In this document: positions 1-7,154 of the stretch, piece after piece
Layout: each line of letters begins with the position of its first letter
How positions within the stretch are numbered: the stretch's first letter is position 1
Source: Oscillospiraceae bacterium
GTDB taxonomy: Bacteria > Bacillota > Clostridia > Saccharofermentanales > Saccharofermentanaceae
Assembly: GCA_902795955.1 (NCBI GenBank)
Contig: CADBNJ010000185.1
Coordinates: 1 to 8,613 of the forward strand
Direction of reading: 5' to 3'
Length of the DNA: 8,613 nt
Position numbers and translations under genes: made by a program
Notes under the pieces: generated by a model
The model's database searches: none
What the model was told of the DNA's origin: nothing
The model's input: the letters and a program-made list of their open reading frames with translations, nothing else

Positions 1-909
1 GATTTCGATTCGCAGACGGCGTATGCCTGCCTTAACTTCGCATACGGCGAATCCAAGTCACATCATCAGGGCGACCTTGTCCTGTTCTGTAACGATCTTA
101 ACGATGACAACAGACAGAGGATTGAGAAGCTCCATGCGATAAGATCATCTATCATGCACGGGTACAGAGGGTTCTACCTGATGTATCAGCCTGTCGTTGA
201 TGCTCATACGGAGGAGATGACGGGAGCCGAGGCACTTCTCCGGTGGAAGAATGATACATACGGAACTGTTCCGCCGGATCAGTTCATTCCGCTTCTTGAA
301 TCGGATCCTCTGTTCCCCGAGCTCGGCGAGTGGATCATAAGGGAAGCCGTACTGGCGGCAAAGAGGATCCTTAAGGATCATCCCGATTTTATCATCAACA
401 TAAATCTGTCATATACGCAGATTGAGAAGCCTGATTTCACCGACATGGTATTCCGCATTATCGAAGAGATCGGATATCCGCCGCAGCATCTGTGCTTTGA
501 GGTCACGGAGCGGTGCAGGCTCCTGGATATCGAGCTTCTCAAGAACGTCACGGCCAAGCTCAAGGCAAGGGGCGTGCTCATAGCGCTGGACGACTTCGGA
601 ACGGGATTCTCTTCGATCGGGATCGTCAAGGAGCTCCCCTTTGACATCATCAAGATCGACAGGGGATTTGTCAGGAGGATCGAGGAAGATGACGTTGACA
701 GGGAACTTATCAAGCACTTTGCCGGCCTTGCCACGCTCTTCGGCGCCAAGGTCTGCGTCGAGGGCATCGAGACGCAGGGGATGCGCAATATCCTTCAGAG
801 ATACCATGTGGAAAGCTTCCAGGGATACTATTATGCAAGACCTCTCATGCTCGACAGATTTGTCGAGTGGGTGGAAGATAAGAGTTCTGTCAAAACGCTG
901 ACAAAGTGA
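1..909 (+). CDS. EAL-domain cyclic-di-GMP phosphodiesterase (C-terminal part, 5' end outside window)
   Basis: The reading frame is open from base 1 to the TGA at 907-909, so the gene begins upstream; the ATG at 154 is internal. Residues 1-51 in the window resemble the linker after a GGDEF-like domain in clostridial GGDEF-EAL proteins, and residues 52 to about 292 are a full EAL domain. EAL enzymes hydrolyse c-di-GMP to linear pGpG, controlling motility, adhesion and matrix production. The residues expected for activity are all visible (window numbering): the EAL signature at 77-79, Asn135 (INLS), Glu167 (EVTER), Asp197-Asp198 (DDFGTGFSS loop), Lys218 (KID), Glu254 (VEGIE) and Gln274 (QGY). 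I therefore infer an active phosphodiesterase rather than a degenerate binding protein. Any sensor domain, and the state of a GGDEF domain, lie outside the window. The 35-base gap to the next gene means it may or may not share that transcript. Confidence 0.93.
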   Translation, partial: DFDSQTAYACLNFAYGESKSHHQGDLVLFCNDLNDDNRQRIEKLHAIRSSIMHGYRGFYLMYQPVVDAHTEEMTGAEALLRWKNDTYGTVPPDQFIPLLESDPLFPELGEWIIREAVLAAKRILKDHPDFIININLSYTQIEKPDFTDMVFRIIEEIGYPPQHLCFEVTERCRLLDIELLKNVTAKLKARGVLIALDDFGTGFSSIGIVKELPFDIIKIDRGFVRRIEEDDVDRELIKHFAGLATLFGAKVCVEGIETQGMRNILQRYHVESFQGYYYARPLMLDRFVEWVEDKSSVKTLTK

Positions 910-944
910 TAGAATTGTCTTATTAACTATCGGAGGGTTAACAT

Positions 945-1316
945 ATGAAGATAACAGCATTTAATCCGCAGATCATTACAACCAAGTCAAGTGATATCAT
1001 AGCAGTATTCGAAGATCTCGGATTTACCAGATCACACAGAAAGACCGGCATCGGTGAGCGAAATGTGGATGCTGTGGTTATGGAGGATGCGAACGGATTC
1101 AAGATGGATATCTCGCAGGTCAGCGAGCTCCCCAGGGAAGCGATCACCGCTATCAGGATGAATGTTGATGATTTCGATGAGGCATACAAGATCCTTGAGA
1201 GTCACGGGTTCAGGAATATCTACGGTGACCGCACGGCAGACACGGGGTCGTCCAGATCGGCAGTCCTGTTCTCATCATCGGGTATTGCTATCAACCTCAT
1301 TCAGCACATCAAATAA
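945..1316 (+). CDS. VOC (glyoxalase/bleomycin-resistance fold) family protein
   Basis: A 123-residue protein, the usual size for a single-chain VOC protein made of two beta-alpha-beta-beta-beta modules. Module one runs from about residue 3 to 58 (FNPQIITT strand, helix ending FEDLGF, then the VDAVVMEDANG and FKMDIS strands). Module two runs from about 67 to 123 (AITAIRMNVDD strand, helix YKILESHGF, final strand SSGIAINLIQHIK). Family members include glyoxalase I, fosfomycin and bleomycin resistance proteins and dioxygenases, usually with a bound metal. The first strand lacks an obvious His or Glu metal ligand, so the protein may be non-catalytic, or bind metal differently; the substrate cannot be assigned. 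The start is well supported: GGAGGG at 932-937 lies 7 bases before the ATG. It is the first gene of a tightly spaced set of six, 21 bases ahead of the HAD phosphatase. Confidence 0.8.
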   Translation: MKITAFNPQIITTKSSDIIAVFEDLGFTRSHRKTGIGERNVDAVVMEDANGFKMDISQVSELPREAITAIRMNVDDFDEAYKILESHGFRNIYGDRTADTGSSRSAVLFSSSGIAINLIQHIK

Positions 1317-1337
1317 GCAATACTGCAGGGTAGTATC

Positions 1338-2000
1338 ATGGACGGCAAAAAAGGCATTATCTTTGACATGGACGGTACGGTCTGGGATTCTTCAGGCAAT
1401 GTTGCAAGATCGTGGACCGTCAAGGTTCATGAGGCGGGATATACGGATAAGACCGTGACGCGCGAAGATATTCAGAGTGTCATGGGCAAGCCCATGGACA
1501 TGATCGCCGATACGCTGTTCACCTACACGGTCAAAGGCCCGGAGCGCGATGCTCTGCGTTATTCCTGCGAGAACTACGAGAACGAATACCTGAGAGAACA
1601 CGGCGGAGACATGTACGACGGTGTTCTCGAGACGTGGGCGAAGCTCAAGGAGATGGGATACCATATCTACATCGTCAGCAACTGCCAGGCAGGATACATC
1701 GAGTCCTTTCTCTACTACTTTGACATACCGTACGGCACGGCAGATGACCTCGTTGAGGACATAGAGTGCTACGGCAACAATCTTCTGCAGAAAGACGAGA
1801 ACATAAAGCTTCTGGCGGAGCGCAACGGTCTTACAAATGCCTGCTATGTGGGCGATATCCAGAGTGATTACGATTCTACGGTCAAGGCGGGATTCCCGTT
1901 CATACATGCAAGATACGGATTCGGAAGCATAAATGCGGAAGTGCCGTACATAGACTCCTTCGGAGATCTTATCAAGGTCGTTCCTGAAGTTATCGGCTGA
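1338..2000 (+). CDS. HAD superfamily phosphatase (phosphoglycolate-phosphatase-like)
   Basis: A 220-residue HAD hydrolase with all four family motifs. Motif I is DMDGT, giving nucleophile Asp10 and general acid/base Asp12. Motif II is Ser114 in IYIVSN. Motif III is probably Lys152. Motif IV is GDIQSD, with Asp173 and Asp177 for Mg2+. A helical cap of subclass I type fits between motifs I and II (about residues 17-95). Such enzymes remove phosphate from small metabolites such as phosphoglycolate, sugar phosphates or nucleotides; the sequence does not name the substrate. It begins 21 bases after the VOC gene, with a modest AGGG at 1327-1330 seven bases upstream of the ATG, and ends 22 bases before a glycerol-1-phosphate dehydrogenase gene. 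That proximity makes a phosphorylated three-carbon substrate possible, but this is inference only. A housekeeping role in clearing damaged phosphometabolites is equally plausible. Confidence 0.9.
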   Translation: MDGKKGIIFDMDGTVWDSSGNVARSWTVKVHEAGYTDKTVTREDIQSVMGKPMDMIADTLFTYTVKGPERDALRYSCENYENEYLREHGGDMYDGVLETWAKLKEMGYHIYIVSNCQAGYIESFLYYFDIPYGTADDLVEDIECYGNNLLQKDENIKLLAERNGLTNACYVGDIQSDYDSTVKAGFPFIHARYGFGSINAEVPYIDSFGDLIKVVPEVIG

Positions 2001-2022
2001 GCAGAAAGAGAGGTAATTCCTT

Positions 2023-3078
2023 ATGTCCAAAGACGAGATATCCATACCCGTGATCCTCAAGATAGAACGCGGTGTCATATCGCATATCGGTGAATACCTG
2101 AAGGATGCAGGGATCACGCACGTAACAATACTGTTCGGCAACGGTCTTACGTCCATGTTCGGAGATACCGTCTTCGGTTCCTTTGATGAAGCGGGAGTTA
2201 CCGTCCTTCACCATCAGGAGATGGACACGGTGGACTTCAATGATATTACGGATCTTGCGTTTGAGATACCAAACAAGACACAGGCGGTAATAGGAATGGG
2301 CGGCGGCAAGGTGATCGACGCGGCCAAGTATATCGGCTATATCCTGAGGATACCGTTCATAAGCGTTCCCACCAGCTCATCGTCTGACGGGTTCTCGAGC
2401 TCCTCGGCTTCGCTCACGGTGAACGGACACCGTAAATCTGTTCCCGCCAAGATGGCGTACGGCATACTGGTCGATACTGACGTGATAAAGAGCGCGCCCG
2501 TAAGATTCCTGTATTCCGGAATTGGCGACATGGTGGCAAAGATCTCGTCGACATATGACTGGCAGCATGAGGAGGATCTGGGTTATGACGAGGTCAATGA
2601 TTTCGCGTTTATGATCGCAAAGAAGGCGGCGAATTCCTTTGTCAGAACACCTTTCGAATCGATAGATGATTATTATTTCCTCAAGGAGCTTCTCGATTCG
2701 CTGGCGTTGAGCGGAATCGCCAATGAGATCGCAGGATCCAGTGCACCTACGAGCGGGTCTGAGCACCTTATATCGCACGCGCTCGACCAGCTTCTGGAGC
2801 ACCCTCAGCTCCACGGGATACAGGTAGGGATCGCGACATATATCATGTGCAAAATCTGCGACCACAGGTGGCAGAGGATAGATACCGTGTTTACGAAGAC
2901 GGGATTCTGGGATTATTGTTCCACGCTGGATCTCAAGGTAAAGGATTTCTGCGATGCCATCGATCTGGCCCCTGACATCAAGCCACACAGGCACACGTAC
3001 ATTCATGAGGAGAATTACAGGAACCTCGCGAAAGCGCTTCTCACGGGCGATGAGAGGCTTACAGCGATACTTCATTGA
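2023..3078 (+). CDS. egsA: sn-glycerol-1-phosphate dehydrogenase (EgsA/AraM type)
   Basis: A 351-residue member of the iron-containing alcohol dehydrogenase/glycerol dehydrogenase superfamily whose motifs match the G1P dehydrogenase branch. These enzymes reversibly reduce dihydroxyacetone phosphate to sn-glycerol-1-phosphate with NAD(P)H. Visible are the nucleotide-binding loop GMGGGKVIDAAKY (91-103), the substrate loop VPTSSSSDG (115-123) with Asp122, SVPAKMAYGILVDTDVI (139-155), and probable metal ligands Asp169 (SGIGDM), His248 (SGSEHLISH) and His264 (PQLHG). Archaea use this reaction for their lipid backbone. In Bacillus subtilis the AraM/EgsA enzyme supplies PcrB for heptaprenylglyceryl phosphate; no PcrB-like gene is in this window. 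The ATG follows AGAGAGG at 2007-2013. It sits between a phosphatase and an acetyltransferase gene in one apparent operon. The alternative of a general glycerol dehydrogenase is less likely given the SDG and VPAK motifs. Confidence 0.88.
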   Translation: MSKDEISIPVILKIERGVISHIGEYLKDAGITHVTILFGNGLTSMFGDTVFGSFDEAGVTVLHHQEMDTVDFNDITDLAFEIPNKTQAVIGMGGGKVIDAAKYIGYILRIPFISVPTSSSSDGFSSSSASLTVNGHRKSVPAKMAYGILVDTDVIKSAPVRFLYSGIGDMVAKISSTYDWQHEEDLGYDEVNDFAFMIAKKAANSFVRTPFESIDDYYFLKELLDSLALSGIANEIAGSSAPTSGSEHLISHALDQLLEHPQLHGIQVGIATYIMCKICDHRWQRIDTVFTKTGFWDYCSTLDLKVKDFCDAIDLAPDIKPHRHTYIHEENYRNLAKALLTGDERLTAILH

Positions 3079-3079
3079 C

Positions 3080-3086
3080 GGAGGAG
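3080..3086 (+). promoter_or_regulatory. Ribosome binding site that selects a GTG start
   Basis: GGAGGAG at 3080-3086 directly follows the egsA stop codon. It lies 10 bases before the GTG at 3097 but 16 before the ATG at 3103. The better spacing favours GTG as initiator for the acetyltransferase gene; the two options differ by only two residues. Confidence 0.65.
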
Positions 3087-3096
3087 AGCAGCCGTT

Positions 3097-3618
3097 GTGA
3101 TAATGGAACTTGCCCGGCCGGGAGACAGCGGAGAGATACTCGGCCTGTACAGGGAAGTCATAGATAAAGTGAACAGATCATCCATTAAACTGGGATGGAA
3201 CATTGAAGTATATCCCGGCAGATCTTTTGTGGAGGATGCCATCCGTAACGGTGAGATGTGTATCATGAGGGACGGCGGCAGGATAATCGCGGCAGCGGCC
3301 GTAAATCATAACGTCAATCCGGAGTATGATGACATTGACTGGGAGATCAAAGGGCCTTCAGACAGGATAGCAACGATCCATGCACTTGCGGTGCTTCCGG
3401 AGATGCAGGGAAGCAAGGTAAGTTATTCTTTTCTGTCGGATATTGAGAGATACTGCAGGGAGAATGGCGATCTTGCCATTCATCTTGATGTCATAGACAC
3501 CAACATACCTGCGTACAAACTGTACATAAGGAACGGCTACAAAGAAGTGAGCCGGATCAGAATGTTCTACGAAGTCGTGGGAACGAGGCAGTTTTGGATG
3601 ATGGAACATGTTTTATAA
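3097..3618 (+). CDS. GNAT family N-acetyltransferase
   Basis: A 173-residue protein with a single GNAT fold, which transfers an acyl group from acyl-CoA to an amine. The N-terminal helices (about 8-50) are followed by strands at 53-59 and 63-70, the core strand ATIHALAVLP (92-101), the CoA-loop region MQGSKVS (103-109) with its helix to about 122, and the late motif IPAYKLYIRNGYKEV (137-151), typical of the GNAT motif B helix-strand. The CoA pyrophosphate loop is unusual: where the family has Q/R-G-x-G-x-G/A, this has QGSKVS, with Lys107 for the central glycine and Ser109 for the last. CoA binding may be altered. The start is taken as GTG at 3097; an ATG two codons later is possible. It lies 18 bases after egsA and 15 before a second GNAT-containing gene. 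The substrate is unknown. Confidence 0.85.
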   Translation: MIMELARPGDSGEILGLYREVIDKVNRSSIKLGWNIEVYPGRSFVEDAIRNGEMCIMRDGGRIIAAAAVNHNVNPEYDDIDWEIKGPSDRIATIHALAVLPEMQGSKVSYSFLSDIERYCRENGDLAIHLDVIDTNIPAYKLYIRNGYKEVSRIRMFYEVVGTRQFWMMEHVL

Positions 3619-3633
3619 AGGAGTTGAGTTCAA

Positions 3634-4620
3634 ATGATCAGATTTATTGAAGGACAGGAAGATAAACGCAGGATATCCCGCGAGATACTCGAAGCCCTGC
3701 CTGAATGGTTCGAGGTCGAGTCGAGCAGGGAGCAATACATCAGAGAGTCTGCAGACGAGCCGATGTGGGCCTTCTTTGAAGGAGACAGGGCGGAAGGATT
3801 CCTCTGCCTCAAGGAGACGGGCAGGGATACGGTCGAGCTGGCCGTGACAGGTGTCCTCAAGGAATGTCACAGAAAGGGCATAGGAAGGCGCCTTTTTGCC
3901 GCTGCCAGGGACTACGCGTCGAGGAAAGGCTATTCTTTTATCCAGGTCAAGACGGTGCGTTACGGCGTGTATGAGGACTATGACAGGACAAATGAGTTCT
4001 ACAGGAGCCTGGGGTTCAAAGAGCTTGAGGTAATCGAGGATCTCTGGGATGAAGCTAATCCCTGCCAGATCTATGTTATGAGCCTTAAGAGCGCTGTAGG
4101 CACCATAGCAACAAGGCACAGTTACCGCGGCAATTTCTCCTCCGGCAGTGTTCCGGAGAGTGACCTCGAGATCATAGCCAGGGCAGGCATAGATGCTCCG
4201 TCCGGCTGCAATAAGCAGACGACCGACATAATCGTCGTAAATGATCCCGCTGTGTTAGACGATATAAAGGCCGTGTTAGATCCGCCTGTGGCTCAGACGG
4301 CGCCTGCCATGATAGTTGTGCTTACCAGGAGGATCAACGCGTACCGTGACAGGTGCTTCGCAATACAGGATTATTCCGCGGCGATAGAGAATATGCTCCT
4401 GGCGATCGTTGAACTCGGCTACCAGAGCTGCTGGTACGAGGGGCACATCACGGATGAGGACCGCATATGTGACAAGATCGCGTCTATTCTCGGCGTGCCG
4501 GATGAATACGATGTGGTATGCATACTTCCCGTTGGCAAGGCTCTGGATGACTTCCATGCCCCGGGCAAGAAGGCTTTTGCCGAGAGGGTGAGATTCAACC
4601 GGTTTGGACAGGAGGGATAA
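3634..4620 (+). CDS. Fusion protein: N-terminal GNAT acetyltransferase and C-terminal nitroreductase
   Basis: One uninterrupted frame of 328 residues joins two enzyme folds. Residues 1 to about 151 form a GNAT domain: strand VELAVTGVL (67-75), CoA loop HRKGIGRRL (79-87), and TNEFYRSLGFKELEV (119-133) as motif B. Residues about 153-328 form an FMN-type nitroreductase domain: TRHSYRGNF (160-168) at the usual flavin-phosphate-binding N-terminus, APSGCNKQTTD (188-198), the helix YSAAIENMLLAIVELGYQSCWYEG (247-270), and VVCILPVGKA (294-303). At about 175 residues the reductase is a compact version. Nitroreductases use NAD(P)H to reduce nitro compounds, quinones, flavins or enones; no substrate is predictable. 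AAGGAG at 3618-3623 precedes the ATG by 10 bases. An internal ATG (4078) begins the reductase part but has no visible ribosome site, so I treat this as one polypeptide. Confidence 0.85.
   Translation: MIRFIEGQEDKRRISREILEALPEWFEVESSREQYIRESADEPMWAFFEGDRAEGFLCLKETGRDTVELAVTGVLKECHRKGIGRRLFAAARDYASRKGYSFIQVKTVRYGVYEDYDRTNEFYRSLGFKELEVIEDLWDEANPCQIYVMSLKSAVGTIATRHSYRGNFSSGSVPESDLEIIARAGIDAPSGCNKQTTDIIVVNDPAVLDDIKAVLDPPVAQTAPAMIVVLTRRINAYRDRCFAIQDYSAAIENMLLAIVELGYQSCWYEGHITDEDRICDKIASILGVPDEYDVVCILPVGKALDDFHAPGKKAFAERVRFNRFGQEG
4611..4616 (+). promoter_or_regulatory. Ribosome binding site within the end of the fusion gene
   Basis: GGAGGG lies inside the last codons of the preceding gene, eight bases before the ATG at 4625. 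It decides the start of the hydrolase gene: a longer frame could open at a TTG (4604), but that codon precedes this site and so is not served by it. The arrangement suggests translational coupling with the upstream gene. Confidence 0.75.
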
Positions 4621-4624
4621 GGCA

Positions 4625-5428
4625 ATGGGGATAAGAATTAACACTGTTACAAACGGCGGATTTACAATGAGATACATCAGATTCGGGACAGGTGCAAGGA
4701 ATTTTGTGATCATCCCCGGATTGAGCGTAAAAAGCGTCCTCGGATCGGCAGATGCGGTCGTAAAGCAGTATCAGCCGATGACGGATAAGTACACGGTCTG
4801 GCTTTTTGACAGGCGTGAGAATGTGCCGGAATCCTACAGCGTCCGTGACATGGCATCCGACACTGCAGAGGCGATGAAGATACTCGGTATCGCTGATGCG
4901 GATGTGTTCGGTGCGTCACAGGGAGGCATGATCGCCATGGTAATCGCCGTAGAGTATCCGGAGCTTGTCCATAAGCTGGTGCTCGGCTCCTCTTCTGCGA
5001 ACCTGCGTGATCATAAGAGTACAACGCTTCAGAGATGGATAAGCCTGGCAAGGGAAGGCGACAGAGTTGGCCTTTGCCTGGATTTCGGCAGGGAACTGTA
5101 TCCGAAGGAGTTCTTCGAGCAGTATGAGGAGGCTTTCGCCGTGCTGGGTAAGTCCGTAACAGATGAGGAATTGAAGAGGTTTATCATACTGGCGGAGGGT
5201 GCGGGCGGCTTCTATATCGCAGATGAGCTTCCGCGCATCAAGTGTCCTGTTCTGGCGATCGGAGCATCGGATGACAGGGTGCTGCCGCCGGGTTCTTCGG
5301 AGGAGATAATCGCTTCCATCGGAGACCGTCCTGACTGCAAGTATTATATATACGACAACTACGGGCATGCGGCGTTCGACATGGCGCCTGATTACAAGGA
5401 CAGAATGATGGAGTTCCTGTGTTCCTGA
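4625..5428 (+). CDS. Alpha/beta hydrolase
   Basis: A 267-residue alpha/beta-hydrolase-fold protein with a complete catalytic triad. The nucleophile elbow is GASQGG with Ser98, the acid is Asp216 or Asp217 in IGASDDRVLPP, and the base is His248 in DNYGHAAFD. The oxyanion-hole segment is FVIIPGLS (27-34). A helical lid fits at about 130-200 and there is no signal peptide, so the enzyme is probably cytoplasmic. Members of this group include esterases, lactonases (3-oxoadipate enol-lactonase-like), epoxide hydrolases and C-C hydrolases; the sequence does not distinguish them. The start at ATG 4625 follows from the ribosome site just upstream; only four bases separate it from the fusion gene's stop, indicating a shared transcript. 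It is the last gene of the plus-strand run and ends 20 bases from the converging atpC stop codon. Confidence 0.88.
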   Translation: MGIRINTVTNGGFTMRYIRFGTGARNFVIIPGLSVKSVLGSADAVVKQYQPMTDKYTVWLFDRRENVPESYSVRDMASDTAEAMKILGIADADVFGASQGGMIAMVIAVEYPELVHKLVLGSSSANLRDHKSTTLQRWISLAREGDRVGLCLDFGRELYPKEFFEQYEEAFAVLGKSVTDEELKRFIILAEGAGGFYIADELPRIKCPVLAIGASDDRVLPPGSSEEIIASIGDRPDCKYYIYDNYGHAAFDMAPDYKDRMMEFLCS

Positions 5429-5448
5429 ACTGCCTCAGGTTCTGATCC

Positions 5449-5712
5449 TCAGACCAGCTCCCCGATCCCTGAAGACAGCAGTATCACTTTATCTTCGCCT
5501 ACTGTGAGGATCCCGCTCTCGGTGTCTGCCGTCTTTGACGTTCCGTCCGGCAGGTCGATCTTCACCGTGCAGCTTACCACGGCGGTCGCGAAAGGAATAT
5601 GACCTGCCAGAACCGCAAGGTCTCCCTCACAGCCCCGTACAAAGAGGCGGGTCACTTCCCCTTCGAATTTATTGCCGTCCGGCGTTGATATCGTCAGTTC
5701 AAAGGTGCTCAT
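5449..5712 (-). CDS. atpC: F1F0 ATP synthase subunit epsilon, short form lacking the C-terminal helical domain
   Basis: Epsilon belongs to the central stalk of F1, binding gamma and the c-ring. This 87-residue protein contains only the N-terminal beta-sandwich: the opening strand FELTISTPDG (4-13), FEGEVTRLFVRGCEGDLAVL (16-35), GHIPFATAV (37-45), and the closing SGILTVGEDKVILLSSG (66-82). Typical bacterial epsilon subunits are about 130-140 residues, the last 50 forming two helices that can extend along gamma and inhibit ATP hydrolysis. Here the protein stops where that domain would begin. Reading past the stop in the same frame gives no helix-hairpin-like sequence, so a recent nonsense mutation is unlikely. 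The gene starts five bases after the atpD stop, with a weak AGAAGGG inside the end of atpD as probable ribosome site. Its position after atpD makes the identity secure. Confidence 0.93.
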   Translation of the reverse strand: MSTFELTISTPDGNKFEGEVTRLFVRGCEGDLAVLAGHIPFATAVVSCTVKIDLPDGTSKTADTESGILTVGEDKVILLSSGIGELV

Positions 5713-5717
5713 TTACA

Positions 5718-7130
<1,413 letters not shown>

Positions 7131-7154
7131 TTATTAGTATTCTGTTTATCTGCT

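Noticed and set aside
910..944. Possible promoter between the EAL gene and the VOC gene (AT-rich stretch with TTGTCT and TATTAACTAT)
   Set aside because: The two hexamer-like elements are adjacent rather than about 17 bases apart, so they do not form a sigma-A promoter. The gap is too short to say more than that it holds the VOC ribosome site.
1392..2156. Long minus-strand open frame of 254 codons opposite the HAD gene and the start of egsA
   Set aside because: It lies antisense to two genes with clear family motifs, its translation shows no recognisable domain, and it spans a gene boundary. It is a by-product of codon use on the other strand.
2377..3075. Minus-strand open frame of 232 codons opposite egsA
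   Set aside because: Fully antisense to a motif-complete dehydrogenase gene; the translation is Arg-rich and lacks any family motif.
4078..4620. Separate nitroreductase gene starting at the internal ATG 4078
   Set aside because: No ribosome binding site precedes this ATG, the frame is continuous with the GNAT domain, and that Met lies in the last strand of the GNAT domain.
4604..4624. Longer alpha/beta hydrolase start at TTG 4604
   Set aside because: The GGAGGG ribosome site lies downstream of this TTG and is well spaced for ATG 4625; the extra seven residues (MDRRDKA) are not part of the fold.
5424..5439. Intrinsic terminator at the convergent gene ends
   Set aside because: The stem is only five base pairs with a six-base loop and no T-run follows on either strand, so I do not call it as a terminator.
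5410..5448. Frameshifted remnant of the epsilon C-terminal helices beyond the atpC stop
   Set aside because: Reading past the stop in the same frame gives GSEPEAVQEHRNS and similar, with no Ala/Glu-rich helical hairpin, and the sequence belongs to the 3' end of the hydrolase gene and the 20-base gap.
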